The notes under the pieces: generated by a model
The model's input: the letters and a program-made list of their open reading frames with translations, nothing else
What the model was told of the DNA's origin: nothing
The model's database searches: none
In this document: in pieces, positions 45,512-57,298 of the stretch
Position numbering within the stretch: position 1 is the first letter of the stretch
How the letters are laid out: each line of letters starts with the position of its first letter
Translations under genes and position numbers: made by a program
NCBI GenBank assembly: GCA_031216915.1
Contig: CM062290.1
Location: 253,090,581-253,154,580, forward strand
Source of the DNA: Pictodentalium vernedei
Lineage: Eukaryota; Mollusca; Scaphopoda; Dentaliida; Dentaliidae
Length of the DNA stretch: 64,000 bases
Reading direction: 5' to 3'

Positions 45512-45953
45512 TTTCAGCAGCTATGGTCATATCATCACCTCAACATAGGTATGAAGTCAAGTTTAGCCAATCGTTTATACCCATGCTTCCTGCATTAGAG
45601 GACTTCCACATCAAGCGATGGCAACTAAGTCCTTATTTTCGACTGTGGTTCCCAGTGATGTTCAATACTACACGGATTGCAGTAAGGGGGTGCATATAAC
45701 TAAAAGATTCGTACCCTATTGGTTAGACAGAGGTCTGCTCTCTACTTCAGGCTATGTGGTAAGAGTAACATCATCGACATTTGTAATAAAATATATAACA
45801 GCATATTTCTGAAATATAAATAATGAACAATTACTGACATGGTAACTTCAGTAACTTAATCTAGGAAGAATGGGGGGAGGGGGAAAATCAGGAATACAAT
45901 GAAGGCTACAGGTACTATTATTAATGACATCACTACATGATGTCATTACCTTG

Positions 45954-46155
45954 GTTTAATGACACTTCAGCAATTACGGTTATATTGTGTCAAATGAAGT
46001 TACCTTAGTTTAATGACACTTCAGCAACTACGGTTATATTGTCAAATAAAGTTACCTTAGTTTAATGACACTTCAGCAACTACGGTTATATTGTGTCAAA
46101 TAAAGTTACCTTGGTTTAAAGACACTTCAACAGCTAAGGTTATACTGTGTCAATT
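45954..46155 (+). repeat. Tandem repeat, four units of ~54-56 bp
   Basis: Units start near 45954, 46010, 46063 and 46119 with GTTTAATGACACTTCAGCAA, continue CTACGGTTATATTGTGTCAA and end AAGTTACCTTAG. The last unit is the most changed. Confidence 0.9.
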
Positions 46156-47076
46156 AACATTTTACAAAATACATAAGATCAGAGCACAATGACAGAATCG
46201 ACATAAAGTAAATTTCAACCCTTCAACCCACCAATGCTGAGTCTGCATCAGTACAAGATGCATGTAAATTAGGCATTTGGCCTGAGAACAAATTTGACCC
46301 TTGTTCATTTTTACTGGGATAAATATATAAACACATCATAGAAATCAAGTAGCATTTTATTTCACAGTTCCTATCCCTATTGGGAGCACAACAAATTGCG
46401 CTATACACTTATTGTAAATTTTAAGTTAGGGCATCGTAAATTGTATTTGAGCACTTTTAAGTTCAGGCATTGTATCTAGTATGCTTATCAACAGTTGGAC
46501 ATATGTGCCAGAAAATTGAATAATGCTATGTTATAGCAGGCATGTGCTTCCTTAAGTGGATAGACTTACAACAATGGAGTAATTCTAACAGGCGTGCTTG
46601 CTGCCGCATCACACAGTTATCCAAAGAGATTGTATAACAGATAGGCATTATTTCACTTGTAAATAAAAGAGTGAACCTCCTTAATATATCGGTAATTATT
46701 TGTAAACAAACAAATGAACTTCATTAATATTCTCCCTGACAATCAGTTAGATTCTTACACAAGAATAATTCGCAAATCACGCTTCCTGATTGACAGATTA
46801 AACTTTATATTTTATTTTTAATACATCACATCATTAAATTAATCTGATTTTCAAAAACTTACCCAAATATTTTGAATAGTAACAGCGACGATCTCCGATG
46901 TGACTTTGATGATGAGAACAAAGCATATCAATTAAGAAATTTCCCGCGAATTATTGATTACCTTTAGACTGTTATCAAACTTTAATTGGTTATAGGGGGC
47001 GTTCTTATTACCAGTCATTCTCTACGTTTTCCCTACGTTTAATAGTGGGTGGAAAAATACTACCTTCTACTGCAAA
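46156..47076. other. Intergenic sequence, no gene seen
   Basis: AT-rich, with no repeat or coding motif recognised. Confidence 0.45.
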
Positions 47077-47498
47077 GTCATAGTGCATTTATTTATTGGT
47101 GTTTAAGGTCACATACTTATGCACAATGGCTAATCGTGACCGTGACAGTCTAATCGTGACCGTGACAGTTTTACGGGTGGAGGAAGCCGGAGTACCCGGA
47201 GAGAACCACCGAGCAACGACGAGCAGCTGTCAGCTCTTCAACATCGTAACTCTGAACTCTGCACCGCAGCACAGGCAGGGTTAGATGGGTTAGATTGGTT
47301 GAAGACATGCGCACCAGCGACGTGCAGTACGCCTCAGTACACAGCGTCATCGAGCCCCCATGTAGGCAATCGGGGTGAAGTGTCTTGCCCAAGGACACAA
47401 CGCGGTTGCCGCAGGTGGGATTCGAACCGAGGACCTCTCGGCTTGCAGCCTGCACCTCTACCAACTGAGCCACCGCGCCCCCGGTCATAGTGCATTTA
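47077..47498 (-). mobile_element. tRNA-derived SINE, copy with TGGCTCAG head (full length)
   Basis: Perfect 15-bp target duplication GTCATAGTGCATTTA at 47077-47091 and 47484-47498. On the minus strand the A box is TGGCTCAGTTGG and the B box GGTTCGAATCC. Near the 3' end a ~20-bp segment (CTGTCACGGTCACGATTAG) is duplicated in tandem (plus strand 47133-47170). This is the best-preserved copy in the window. Confidence 0.92.
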
Positions 47499-48445
47499 GC
47501 GCATTTGTTAGTAACATAACTGTGCAGGTGTGTTAGAACATATTAAGTTAATTAATGCATGCTACTCCCACAATATTCGATTATGTTCAGAAAATCAATT
47601 TCTGAATCTATCACACTAGGTTACGAGTAAGTCAGGATGTCGTGGGAGACAAGGTCTTAACTGGCAGAGAAAACTTTTCGTGGTTCCCAAAATTTGTTCA
47701 CATGCCTCTGCCTTGTTACAATTTATGTGAGAGTGCCTATAGGCACTCCCCCAGGAGTTGTAACAAGGCATATGTATACGGATGAAGTATATCCACTTCA
47801 AAGATAATATGAACCATATCAACAAACTATGAAAATTTCACGTTGTGGTACCTGCATTTAGGAATCAGGCGCGTATCCACGGGAGGTGCATCGGATGCGA
47901 ACACACCTCCTCGGATAAATGGAGTCCCACTCAAGGAACTATACCTCCCATTTGTGATTTGAAACTTTTAATAAAATGGGTAGGCATCACTATCACTTAC
48001 GGCTTAGCTACATGAAGTATGGCGTATTCGGGTAAGTTGTTTTACAAAAAAATGGTCTGGTTTGCATGCAGTTCCTATGAAACGTCTAGGCCCTATTTTG
48101 ATACTTTTGTTTTTAACCGCGGCTGTAAAAAAAGTATAAAATGGCTTAGGCGTCTCACAGAAACTAGTTGCATGGTCCTGGTTTTACAGGCTCGAAAGGT
48201 CACACCGAGCTTATCGCTGTTTAATACATTCCAAAATCACATATTAAAAGAATTACATATATAGAATTTGTTTTAGAAAATAAAATATGCCTATCAACTT
48301 GATCGACCTCTTTTGTAAGTTCCTTTTCACGTACAATATTTCAAAAGTGCTCACATTTTAGATCCCAACTTTCAAATAATATTTTCCGAAATGCTACCAC
48401 AGAACTCCATTTAATACTCATTTTTCAAAATTTTCCTCTAATTAG
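47499..48445. other. Intergenic sequence with a small hairpin
   Basis: TGCCTTGTTACA (47709-47720) pairs with 47759-47770 around a perfect 18-bp palindrome GAGTGCCTATAGGCACTC (47731-47748). No gene seen. Confidence 0.5.
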
Positions 48446-48555
48446 ACCTTTACCCAATGCAGACGATATCAAAATTTATTATTTTAAATATAATTTTTTA
48501 AAAAAATGTTCCAAAAATTTCAACAAAGCCATATCATGCAACCCCTTGTTGGAAC
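48446..48555. mobile_element. TTAA MITE, half copy
   Basis: CCTTTACCCAATGCAGACGA, then an AT-rich spacer, then ATGCAACCCCTTGTTGGAAC and GAGCTCG. It stops at the hairpin centre, where a tandem repeat takes over. Confidence 0.55.
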
Positions 48556-48559
48556 GAGC

Positions 48560-48985
48560 TCGATGCTAAAGGTTTTTGGGTTTTGGGCTCGGATAGCTGT
48601 CACGGTTGATAGATCGCAGCAAAATGGGGAAGTTTTCATCCAGACAACATACCTACCAAGTTACAATGAAATCCCCCCCCCCCCCCCCCCCCGTATTAAA
48701 TATAACCTGTAGACTGTGCTAAAAGTTTTTGAGTTTCGGGCTTGGACAGCCGTCATGGTTGACAGATCATGACCAAAAGGGGACGTTCTCATCTAGACAT
48801 TATACAGGGTCATCCTACCAAGTTACAATGAAATCTTCTCATAAATACGACCTGTAGACTGTGCTAAACATTTTCGTGTTTTGGGCTCGGGCAGCCATTG
48901 CGGTTGACCGATCGGAACCAAAAGGGGTTGTTCTCAACTAGACATGACCTCAAACCTGCATATGAAATTTCGTGATGATCGGACA
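48560..48985 (+). repeat. Tandem repeat, three units of ~150 bp
   Basis: Units begin TGCTAAA at about 48563, 48717 and 48863, each followed by a TTTTGGGCTCGG block, a TCACGGTTGA.AGATC block, then CAAAA.GGG and CTACCAAGTTACAATGAAAT. The first unit contains a C20 run (48673-48692) where unit 2 has TTCTC. A further CTGTGCTAAA lies beyond the palindrome at 53302, so the large palindrome may have inserted in this array. Confidence 0.8.
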
Positions 48986-48996
48986 AGAATTACGGG

Positions 48997-51900
48997 ATGT
49001 AAGTAGTATGGCTCGTACGTTTGGGGCGATAGTTGCAAGACCCCGGTGCAGGACCACGGAAGTGACGTCATGTCACGTGACATGGTGGCGCCATGTTGTG
49101 TTGTCACGGTAACCCGCGTGAGCGGCCATGTTGTGACGTCATCCCCATAATGATACGTGGTGTGAGTGCACATAAGCAGCGCGTGTTGTTAGGGTGACAC
49201 GTGTTTCCGTCGTCCATTTTGTATACTGGAGGCCGCCATCTTGGTTTCTATGGCAGCACGTGATTGCTATGCTACCTAAGGCCTACAATAGGACAGGGTA
49301 TGTTCGATTGAATCGGAGTATTTTCTGAAACGACTTCCCTGGATAATTACCACAAACAACCCGACAACTTGTATTATTTTGAATTCTTCCAGAATTCTCT
49401 GCTTCTATCTATATATGCAATAGTTATCGTTTATCTGGCCATGTTCCTTTATTCTAGAGTATACTCCAGTAGCGTAGAAGAGCCTATCAACTGGAACAGT
49501 TTACCTTATTATTGCTATATTTAGCAATTTCTGGTCTATTCTTGTTAGTTCTGACCCTATTCTAAGTACGCTTGTTGTTTCATTTATCTAGATTATAACT
49601 AACCAATCAGATTGCTTGATTTCCCATAATCTGTATGCATGGTTATCTCCCTTGTGTATAACAAAAGACTATATCCAATGGCCATATCCCATGGAATCCC
49701 ATTTTTTGCAAAACACCTGTGGCTATGGAATCCCTTTTTTGTCGTATGAGGCCATGAGGGCTATGTAAAAGCCCTCAATGAGTTCTCATTTATTATCCCT
49801 CATACCCTCATTGAATTTTGAGGTTATGAGGACCTTGAAAAATCCCTCAATGAGGTATAATTTACTACGACTCTTAGCCTCATTTCAGTATTTAACAGGT
49901 ATATCCTATGGAATCTCATTTTGGAAAACGCATGTGACTGTGGAATCCCTTTTTGTCGTATGAGGCCATGAGGGCTATGTAAAAGCCCTCAATGAGTCCT
50001 CGTTTATTATCCCTCATAGCCTCATTGAATTTTGAGGTTATGAGGACCATTAAAAATCCCTCAGTGAGGCATAATTTGCTACGACTCTTAGCCTCATCTC
50101 GGTATTTGAGGATACCCATGGCCTGGTATTGTATTATTCGAGGATACCTATCGAGGATACCTTTTATAGGATACTTATCTGAGGATACTATATAGGCTGT
50201 ACATATCCCTATAGGTCTCTTGCTGGCCCTTAGTGCTATTAATCCACCTGATGCTTTATGTTATCCTATGAGTGGTATATGAGGTATGCAATGCTAGGCA
50301 TAGGGGTATTGTGGGTAGGGGTACTGCCTGGTAGTTTAGAACGGTACTATAGTATGGCGGTATATACACCTATAGGCCCCTGTTAGTGCTTGGTACTATT
50401 AACCAACCGATTGTTTTGTTTTATTATATGGCTGGTATATGTAGTACGTTATGGTAGACGTAGTGATTTTGTGGGGGTGGGGGTAATGCTTGGTAGTTTA
50501 GAACGGTAGTATAGCATAGGCTGTACATATCCCTGTAGGTCTCTTGCTGGCCCTTGGTACTACTGATCCACCAGATGCTTCATATTATTAAGCGGTATTC
50601 TGGGGTGGGGTCAATGCCTGGTAATACAGAACGGCAGCAGAGTATGGTTGGTATATTCCCCTATAGGTCCCATCCTAACTGTTCATAGTATTAACCTACG
50701 AAATCCTTTGTATCACCCTGTTACTGGTAAGGCGGTACGTAATACCAGTAGTTCCTACCTTATTCCGAGTATTCTTGTTGTTTCATTTATCTAGATTATA
50801 ACTAACCAATCAGATTGCTTGATTTCCCATAATCTGTATGCAGAGTTATCTCCCTTGTGTATAATAAAAACCTATATCAATGGCAATATTCCCAGGCACC
50901 CCAATTTCGGCACCCCTTTTTTGAAAAGCATATGGCCTTCGGCACCCCTTTTTCTGAAATGAGGATAAGAGTCGTATTAAAAATCCCTCTTTGAGAGATT
51001 TTTAATACGAGTCGTATCCTCATTTCAGAAAAAAGGGATTCCACAAATGGGATTCCTAAAAAAAGGGGTGCCCAAATTGGGGTGCCTTCTGGAGAATCCC
51101 TTTTTTGTCAAATGAGGATAAGAGTCGTAGTAAATTAGACCTCATTGAGGGATTTTTAATACGACTCCTATCCTAATTTCCGAAAAAAGGCATTCTCCAG
51201 AAGGCACCACAATTTGGGCACCCCTTTTTTTAGGAATCCCATTTGTGGAATCCCTTTTTTCTGAAATGAGGATAAGAGTGGTATTAAAAATCCCTCAATG
51301 ATGGATTTTTAATACGATTCTTATCCTCATTTCAGAAAAAGGGGTGCCGAAGGCCATATGCTTTTCAAAAAGGGGTGCCGAAATTGGGGTGCCTGGGAAT
51401 ATTGCCATTGATATAGGTTTTTATTATATACAAGGGAGATAACTCTGCACACAGATTATGGGAAATCAAGCAATCTGATTGATTCTAAATGATCTAGATA
51501 AATGAAACAACAAGAGTACTCGGAATAAGGTAGGAACTACTGGTGTTACGTACCACCTTACCAGTAACAGGATGATACAAAGCATTTGGTAGGTTAATAC
51601 TATGAACGCTTAGGATGGGACCTATAGGGGAATATACCAACCATACTCTGCTGCCGTTCTGTATTACCAGGCATTGACCCCACCCCAGAATACCGCTCAA
51701 TAATATGAAGCATCTGGTGGATCAGTAGTACCAAGGGCCAACAAGAGACCTACAGGGATATGTACAGCATATGCTATACTACCGTTCTAAACTACCAAGC
51801 ATTACCCCCACCCCCACAAAATCACTAGGTCTACCATATTGTACTACATATACCAGTCATATAATAAAACAAAGCAATCGGTTGGTTAATAGTACCAAGC

Positions 51901-53297
51901 AATAACAGGGGCCTATAGGTGTATATATAGCCATACTATAGTACCGTTCTAAACTACCAGGCAGTACCCCTACCCACAATACCCCTATGCCTAGCATTGC
52001 ATACTACCTATACCAGTCATAGGATAACATAAAGCATCAGGTGGATTAATAGTACTAAGGGCCAGAAAGAGACCTATAGGGATATGTACAGCCTATATAG
52101 TATCCTAAGATAAGTATCCTATAAAAGGTATCCTCGATGGGTATCCTCGAATAATACAATACCAGGCCATGGGTATCCTCAAATACCGAGATGAGGCTAA
52201 GAGTCGTAGTAAATTATGCCTCATTGAGGAATTTTTAATGGTCCTCATAACCTCAAAATTCAATGAGGCTATGAGGGATAATAAATGAGGACTCATTGAG
52301 AGCTTTTACATAGCCCTCATGGCCACAAACGACAAAAAAGGATTCCTCAGTCACAGGCGTTTTCCAAAATGGGATTCCATAGGATATACCTGTTAAATAC
52401 TGAAATGAGGCTAAGAGTCGTAGTAAATTATACCTCATTGAGGGATTTTTCAAGGTCCTCATAACCTCAAAATTCAATGAGGGTATGAGGGATAATAAAT
52501 GAGGACTCATTGAGGGCTTTTACATAGCCCTCATGGCCTCATACGACAAAAAGGGATCCCATAGTCACGGGTGTTTTGCAAAAAATGGGATTCCATGGGA
52601 TATGGCCATTGGATATAGTCTTTTGTTGTACACAAGGGAGATAATCCTGCATACAGATTATGGGAAATCAAGCAATCTGATTGGTTAGTTATAATCTAGA
52701 AAAATGAAACAACAAGGGTACTTAGAATAGGGTCAGAACTAACAAGAATAGACCAGAAATTGCTAAATATAGCAATAATAAGGTAAACTGTTCCAGTTGA
52801 TAGGCTCTTCTACGCTACTGGAGTATACTCTAGAATAAAGGAACATGGCCAGATAAACGATAACTATTGCATATATAGAGAGAAGCAGAGAATTCTGGAA
52901 GAATTCAAAATAATACAAGTTGTCAGGTTGTTTGTGGTAATTATCCAGGGAAGTCTTTCCAGAAAATACCCCGATTCAGTCGAACATACCCTCAAAACAT
53001 ACCCTGTCCTATTGTAGGCCTTAGGTAACATAGCAATCACGTGCTACCATAGAAACCAAGATGGCGGCCTCCAGTATACAAAATGGACGACAGAAACACG
53101 TGTCACCCTAACAACACGCACTGCGCACTCACACCACGTATCACTATGGGGATGACGTCACAACATAGCCGCTCACGCGGGTTACCATGACAACACAACA
53201 TGGCGCCACTACGTCACGTGACATGTCGTCACTTCCGCGGTCCTGCACCGGGGTCCTGCAACTATGGCCCCAAACGTACGAGACATACTACTGACAT
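48997..53297. mobile_element. Giant 4.3-kb foldback palindrome
   Basis: Two arms of about 2.15 kb are reverse complements, centred near 51145 (CCTCATTGAGG) with almost no spacer. Paired landmarks give a constant sum near 102,290: GATTATAACT at 49591 with its complement ending at 52696, and GAGGATAA at 50961 with 51321-51328. Each arm is modular: an outer ~300-bp block with TGACGTCA and CACGTG motifs, a ~200-bp direct duplication (GAGGCCATGAGGGCTATGTA segments), four or five decayed ~145-bp units (TAGTTTAGAACGGTA, then CCTATAGG), and a repeat of the ATAACTAACCAATCAGATTG module. The centre has further local hairpins (50961-51023 and 51265-51330). The layout is like Foldback or Galileo elements of flies. 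No transposase is present. Confidence 0.9.
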
Positions 53298-53330
53298 AGC
53301 CTGTGCTAAAGGAAAATGTGACTAACAGAC

Positions 53331-53384
53331 TCGCAGACTAACAGACTCACAGACTAACAGACTAACAGACTTCCGCATACGTGA
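53331..53384. repeat. Short (CTAACAGA)n-like tandem repeat
   Basis: Repeats of CTAACAGACT and CGCAGACTAACAGACT just beyond the palindrome. Confidence 0.8.
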
Positions 53385-54335
53385 TGCCAATAGCTTATCT
53401 TGACTTTGTCTAGTTAAGCTAATAAAACGAATGCTTGTGTCTGTCTGTCAGTATGTCCGCCTGCCTCTCTCCTTTTGTTTGTAGACTATAGACTCGATTG
53501 ATCGAGAAAAATTTGGCACATAAAGGTAATCTAAACAGGAAAGGGATCAGGGATAGATCCCGATCGCATCCCTAGCAGCGTTAACCCTTCAATCACAGCA
53601 GCAACGAGATTCACGAGCGACGGTGCACTATGATGTCACTTGCTTCACGTTTTAACCCGAGTTACTACGGGTATATTCGCAAGTCTTATATAACAGCATG
53701 TTCTTTCACATCTCTTATCGGTATACGTTTTTGGCATCAAAGCTCGGATTCATTTGTAAAATACGAGAGCCAGTGCTGCATTTCTTGAGGTTATATTTAT
53801 CATTATGGGTGCCTTTTATTACTCGAAAAAGAGACATTTAGCAAACCCTGTTGTATTGGGCCCATGAAACTCTAATACTAATATAGAGTTTTAAAATGGG
53901 AAACTCCGGAACATTGGACGCGGCTTCTGAAAGGGACAACGTTATTTTACGCTGGATCAGTCCGAGAGACGTTTCGTGTTGTTAAAGGCAAGTAGAATAG
54001 GGTGTTCGCTTGGTGTGGTAAGATTTTGAACCATTTGGGATGTTTAATTTCTTTGGAAACTGCATATTAAACAATTGAACACCACAGCGGAATTAAGGAC
54101 CGTGGTTTCTCGTATTTTCGATTTTTGCTTTCATGGCTCTCTTTTCTTTTCGACTCCCATTATTTTCATTTTCATGGTGTTTGTATTCACCATCAAATAG
54201 CTCATCACGGGAAATATCGCTCACAATACATCTAGGACGAGAATGGCGTCAGAAATCGACGTTGACTTGGTAACGTTGTGAGTTGGTTTCGGAAGAAGAA
54301 TTGAATTAATTTTCTCATATTTTTCATCAACTGCA
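53385..54335. other. Intergenic sequence, no gene seen
   Basis: No repeat or coding motif recognised. Confidence 0.45.
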
Positions 54336-54585
54336 TACCCAATACAAATAGCAGACGACATTAATTTTGCAGAAAACATTTCCAGAATAAAAAAAATATT
54401 TTCATTGTTTTCTCTCAAACATACCTTATGGCCCCCTCATTGGAACAAGGTCGACGAGCTTGTTCCAGAGAGGAGTCATGAGTTATGTTTTTGAGGCAAA
54501 AATGGAATAAAATAAAATTTGACTTGCAATTTTGTGAACAGCGCTGGTCAGCTTTAGTCGTTACGTAGCTAAACGCCTAAATTAC
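54336..54585. mobile_element. TTAA MITE, decayed copy
   Basis: Begins CCCAATACAAATAGCAGACGAC, has a hairpin core CCCCCTCATTGGAACAAGGTCGACGAGCTTGTTCC and ends CAGCGCTGGTCAGCTTTAGTC, GTTACGTAGC. Neither TTAA flank is preserved. Confidence 0.7.
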
Positions 54586-54914
54586 ACATTATTTGATTAA
54601 AAGAAAATCACATTCGTCACGTTTGACATGAAATTTCAGACTCTCGTTCACTAAAATCGAACTGAGCTTCGGTAAACCTCGGCTCAGATCGATTTTAAAT
54701 TTAATATGAAATCGCTACTCATTGGAGGTCCTCTGTGCAAAAAAATTCTCAAATAACAACCACAATTAAAAGGAATCTCCTATTCATCTCCTATTCATTG
54801 TTCATGCTTATATACACCTGGAATTTAATCAACCACCCCCTGAAATGTCTCATGACAGTGAAGTTGCTGTTACTGATTATTATGTTTTAATGATTACTAT
54901 GTCCTGCAGTACAT

Positions 54915-55157
54915 TTAACCCTTTACCCAACGTAACGGCCAAAACCGGCCAGCGCTATTCTCAAAAATCGCCAATTAAATTTCAAAATATTTTCATTTTT
55001 TGTCTCAAAAACATAGGTTATGACCCCTCGTTGGAACGAGCTCGTTCCAACGAGGGGTCATAACCTATGTTTTTGAGACAAAAAATGAAAAAAATTAGTT
55101 ATTCAAGAATTTTTTTTTGTAAGTGTCGTCTGCTTTTCATGTTAGGTAAAGGGTTAA
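54915..55157. mobile_element. TTAA hairpin MITE, copy 6 (inside the Tc1 element)
   Basis: TTAA at 54915-54918 and 55154-55157, in the same orientation as copy 1. The hairpin tip is shorter: GTTGGAACGAGCTCGTTCC lacks the extra TCGAGCTCG of other copies. The arms are perfect, which suggests a recent insertion. Confidence 0.93.
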
Positions 55158-55325
55158 TCTAGTGAAACATGATGTATCTGGTTGATAGCGAACCCCAAAC
55201 ACATCCCCTCGTCCACGTGAAGCAAATGCTTCAACACGAATGTCACAAAAAACGCCATCATCCACATGCAATATCTGGGTATAAAACAAGAAAATTTGTC
55301 ACTTCTTTTATCAATAAATGTTGAC

Positions 55326-56348
55326 ATGGTAAGGAGGGGACTGTCAGAGGCACTAAGATGGCAAATCGCTGGCATGCATGCAACAGGCATGTCATTTAAA
55401 GCTATTGGAAGGCAACTTGGCTATAGTCATTCTGTAATCAGCAGACTTGTCCGAAAACATCAACAAACCAACGATGTTAAGGAGCGACCAAGGCCTGGAC
55501 GACCCCAAAAGACCTCTCCTCGGGAAGGTCGGAGTCTGGCATGACTCGTTCGGCGTGAACATTTTGCTTCAAGTGGGGTTTTGAAACGCCATTTGCTCCC
55601 CAACAGGCGTATGTGCAACAGAACTGCCCGAAACCGTCTCAAAGTACTGGGTATGAGGTCCAGAAGGGTCATCAAGCGTCCAGCTTTGACCGATCAGCAT
55701 CAAAGACGACGGTTAGAGTGGTGTATAGCACGACAACATTCGAATCTCAGTACGTGGAGGAGAGTCCATGGTCAGACGAGAGTAGGCTCCTGCTTTACGT
55801 CACAGATGGTCACACGTGAGTGTGGAGGCATATAAATACTGCTTACGTGCCCAGGAACCTCAGACCTACTGTTCCTTATGGTGGAGGATCAATAATGATC
55901 TGGGAATGCCTCTCTCATGATTGTAAACTTGATATGGTGACTTACGTGGGAATCCTAAAGGTCATCAGTACGTCCGGGACATTCTCAATCCGGTTGTCGT
56001 GCCTCATTTTGACAACCACACGTTGGCTACTCGTCCGGTATTCGTGGACGACAATGCAAGGCCACATCATTCCCATGCTGTGAGAACATTCCTTCAGAGC
56101 AAAGCTATTACAACACTACCTTGGCCTGCAAAGAGCTCCGATTTGAACCCCTTAGAACACACCTGGGGCTTTGTTGGACGTCGTGTGCAAGCAAGAGATC
56201 CGCTTGTACATAATTCGGCCGATTTGGAAGCTGCGTTGCATGAGGACTGTCTGCAGTTGCCTCTGGGCCGCATCAGAAAGTTCACTGGTAGCATTAGGAG
56301 GGGGTTCAGGCTGTCATCCGGGCATGTGGTGTATACACTCGCAACTGA
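55326..56348 (+). pseudogene. Tc1-type transposase, broken (DD34E)
   Basis: Cut-and-paste transposase of the surrounding element. From ATG 55326: MVRRGLSEALRWQIAGM and a paired-type helix-turn-helix (FKAIGRQLGYSHSVISRLV), a linker with RPRPGRP, a second helix-turn-helix region (NRLKVLGMRSRRVIKRPAL), WSDESRLLLY (first Asp), GGGSIMIWECLS, VFVDDNARPH (second Asp) and LNPLEHTW (Glu 34 residues later, so DD34E). It ends VQAVIRACGVYTRN, stop 56346-56348. All three catalytic residues survive. Breaks: a TGA at about 55542 where CGA is expected, shifts near 55768, 55818 and 55950, and one extra G near 56300. The ORF also extends upstream to 55266, but 55326 matches the family start. Confidence 0.9.
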
Positions 56349-56740
56349 CGTCAGACACTGCTATTGTGTTCATGAGATCACAAGTTACATTTATTGCCAG
56401 TAATTACTGGCATTGTTTCATCATAGACCGTTCCAGCACCATACTTGCCAAGACAGCATTTTCCCATTAAAAACATTACTGACAAATATGTGTTATTAGC
56501 GCCATTAAAATACTGCATATTTTTATCATCTTTTGTCTTTCATTTGTCAATAGGCCGTGCTCCGCAAACAATCACTTTTGGCCATCAGAAAGATAGCATG
56601 AAAGTAATGACAGTTTCTATTAATACCACTGCGAAAAAACAGGGGGTCCTTAATTAAGTTCCAGGTGTATACATTGTGTTTAAGACGTTGAGAATGAGGA
56701 AATGCGTGAAAAAATATATGGGATCTGTGTATGTTAGGGG

Positions 56741-56970
56741 GGAGCACGGTGGCTCAGTAGGTAGAGGTGCAGGCTAAAAGAGGTCCTCGGTTCGAATCCC
56801 ACCTGCGGCAACCGCGTTGTGTCCTTGGGCAAGACACGTCACCTACATTAGGGGCACGGTGGCCTTGTGTACTGCACATCGATGGTGCACTTGTCTTCAA
56901 CCAATGCCACCCGCAAAACTGTCGCAAGTGTCATTAAACCCCAATAAATAAATAAATAAATAAATAAATA
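56741..56970 (+). mobile_element. tRNA-derived SINE, internally shortened copy
   Basis: Head GCACGGTGGCTCAGTAGGTAG with B box GGTTCGAATCC, then the GTGTCCTTGGGCAAGACACGT body and ACCCGCAAAACTGTCGC joined directly to the tail (AAAT)n (56942-56970). The middle segment with GCTTCCTCCACC is missing. Confidence 0.85.
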
Positions 56971-57298
56971 ATGCTTGAAAATGTAAACACATTGTGTAAT
57001 TTGTAAATGAATTGATATCTTCGATCGGTTGAAAAAGAGGAAATAGAGCAGCCATGACCAGATGGTACACGTGATACACACAGAGAGTGAAATATATAGC
57101 AGAAGGTATTCGGACATTCAGCGGCGCCGGAACCAGCGCTGGGGATTGGATGCAGTTTGCACAGGGGACAAGTGCCCGCCACTTATTCCGCAGCCATGGT
57201 ACGCATTTAAACGTGTTCCCGAGGGACCAATACTATAAAAATTTACAATTGTATTTTCTTCAAGTGAATATAAATGATGGAAATCCCCGACTGGGACG

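Larger units (their letters stand above)
54811..56671 (+). mobile_element. Tc1-type transposon with both terminal repeats
   Basis: Ends TATACACCTGGAATTTAATC (54811-54830) and, inverted, TTAAGTTCCAGGTGTATA (about 56654-56671) are terminal inverted repeats at least 20 bp long with few changes. They lie next to TA and also share an inner CCCCCTG/CAGGGGG block. Between them are a TTAA MITE (54915-55157) and a transposase pseudogene (55326-56348). Without the MITE the element is about 1.6 kb, the usual Tc1 size. Confidence 0.85.

Noticed and set aside
15390-47480. tRNA genes, suggested by A and B boxes in several places
   Set aside because: Every such box pair lies in a SINE head with the same downstream body and target duplications, and no full cloverleaf was seen.
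49778-52510. ORFs of 60-85 codons inside the giant palindrome
   Set aside because: They are repeated pieces of the arm modules and appear in both arms on opposite strands.
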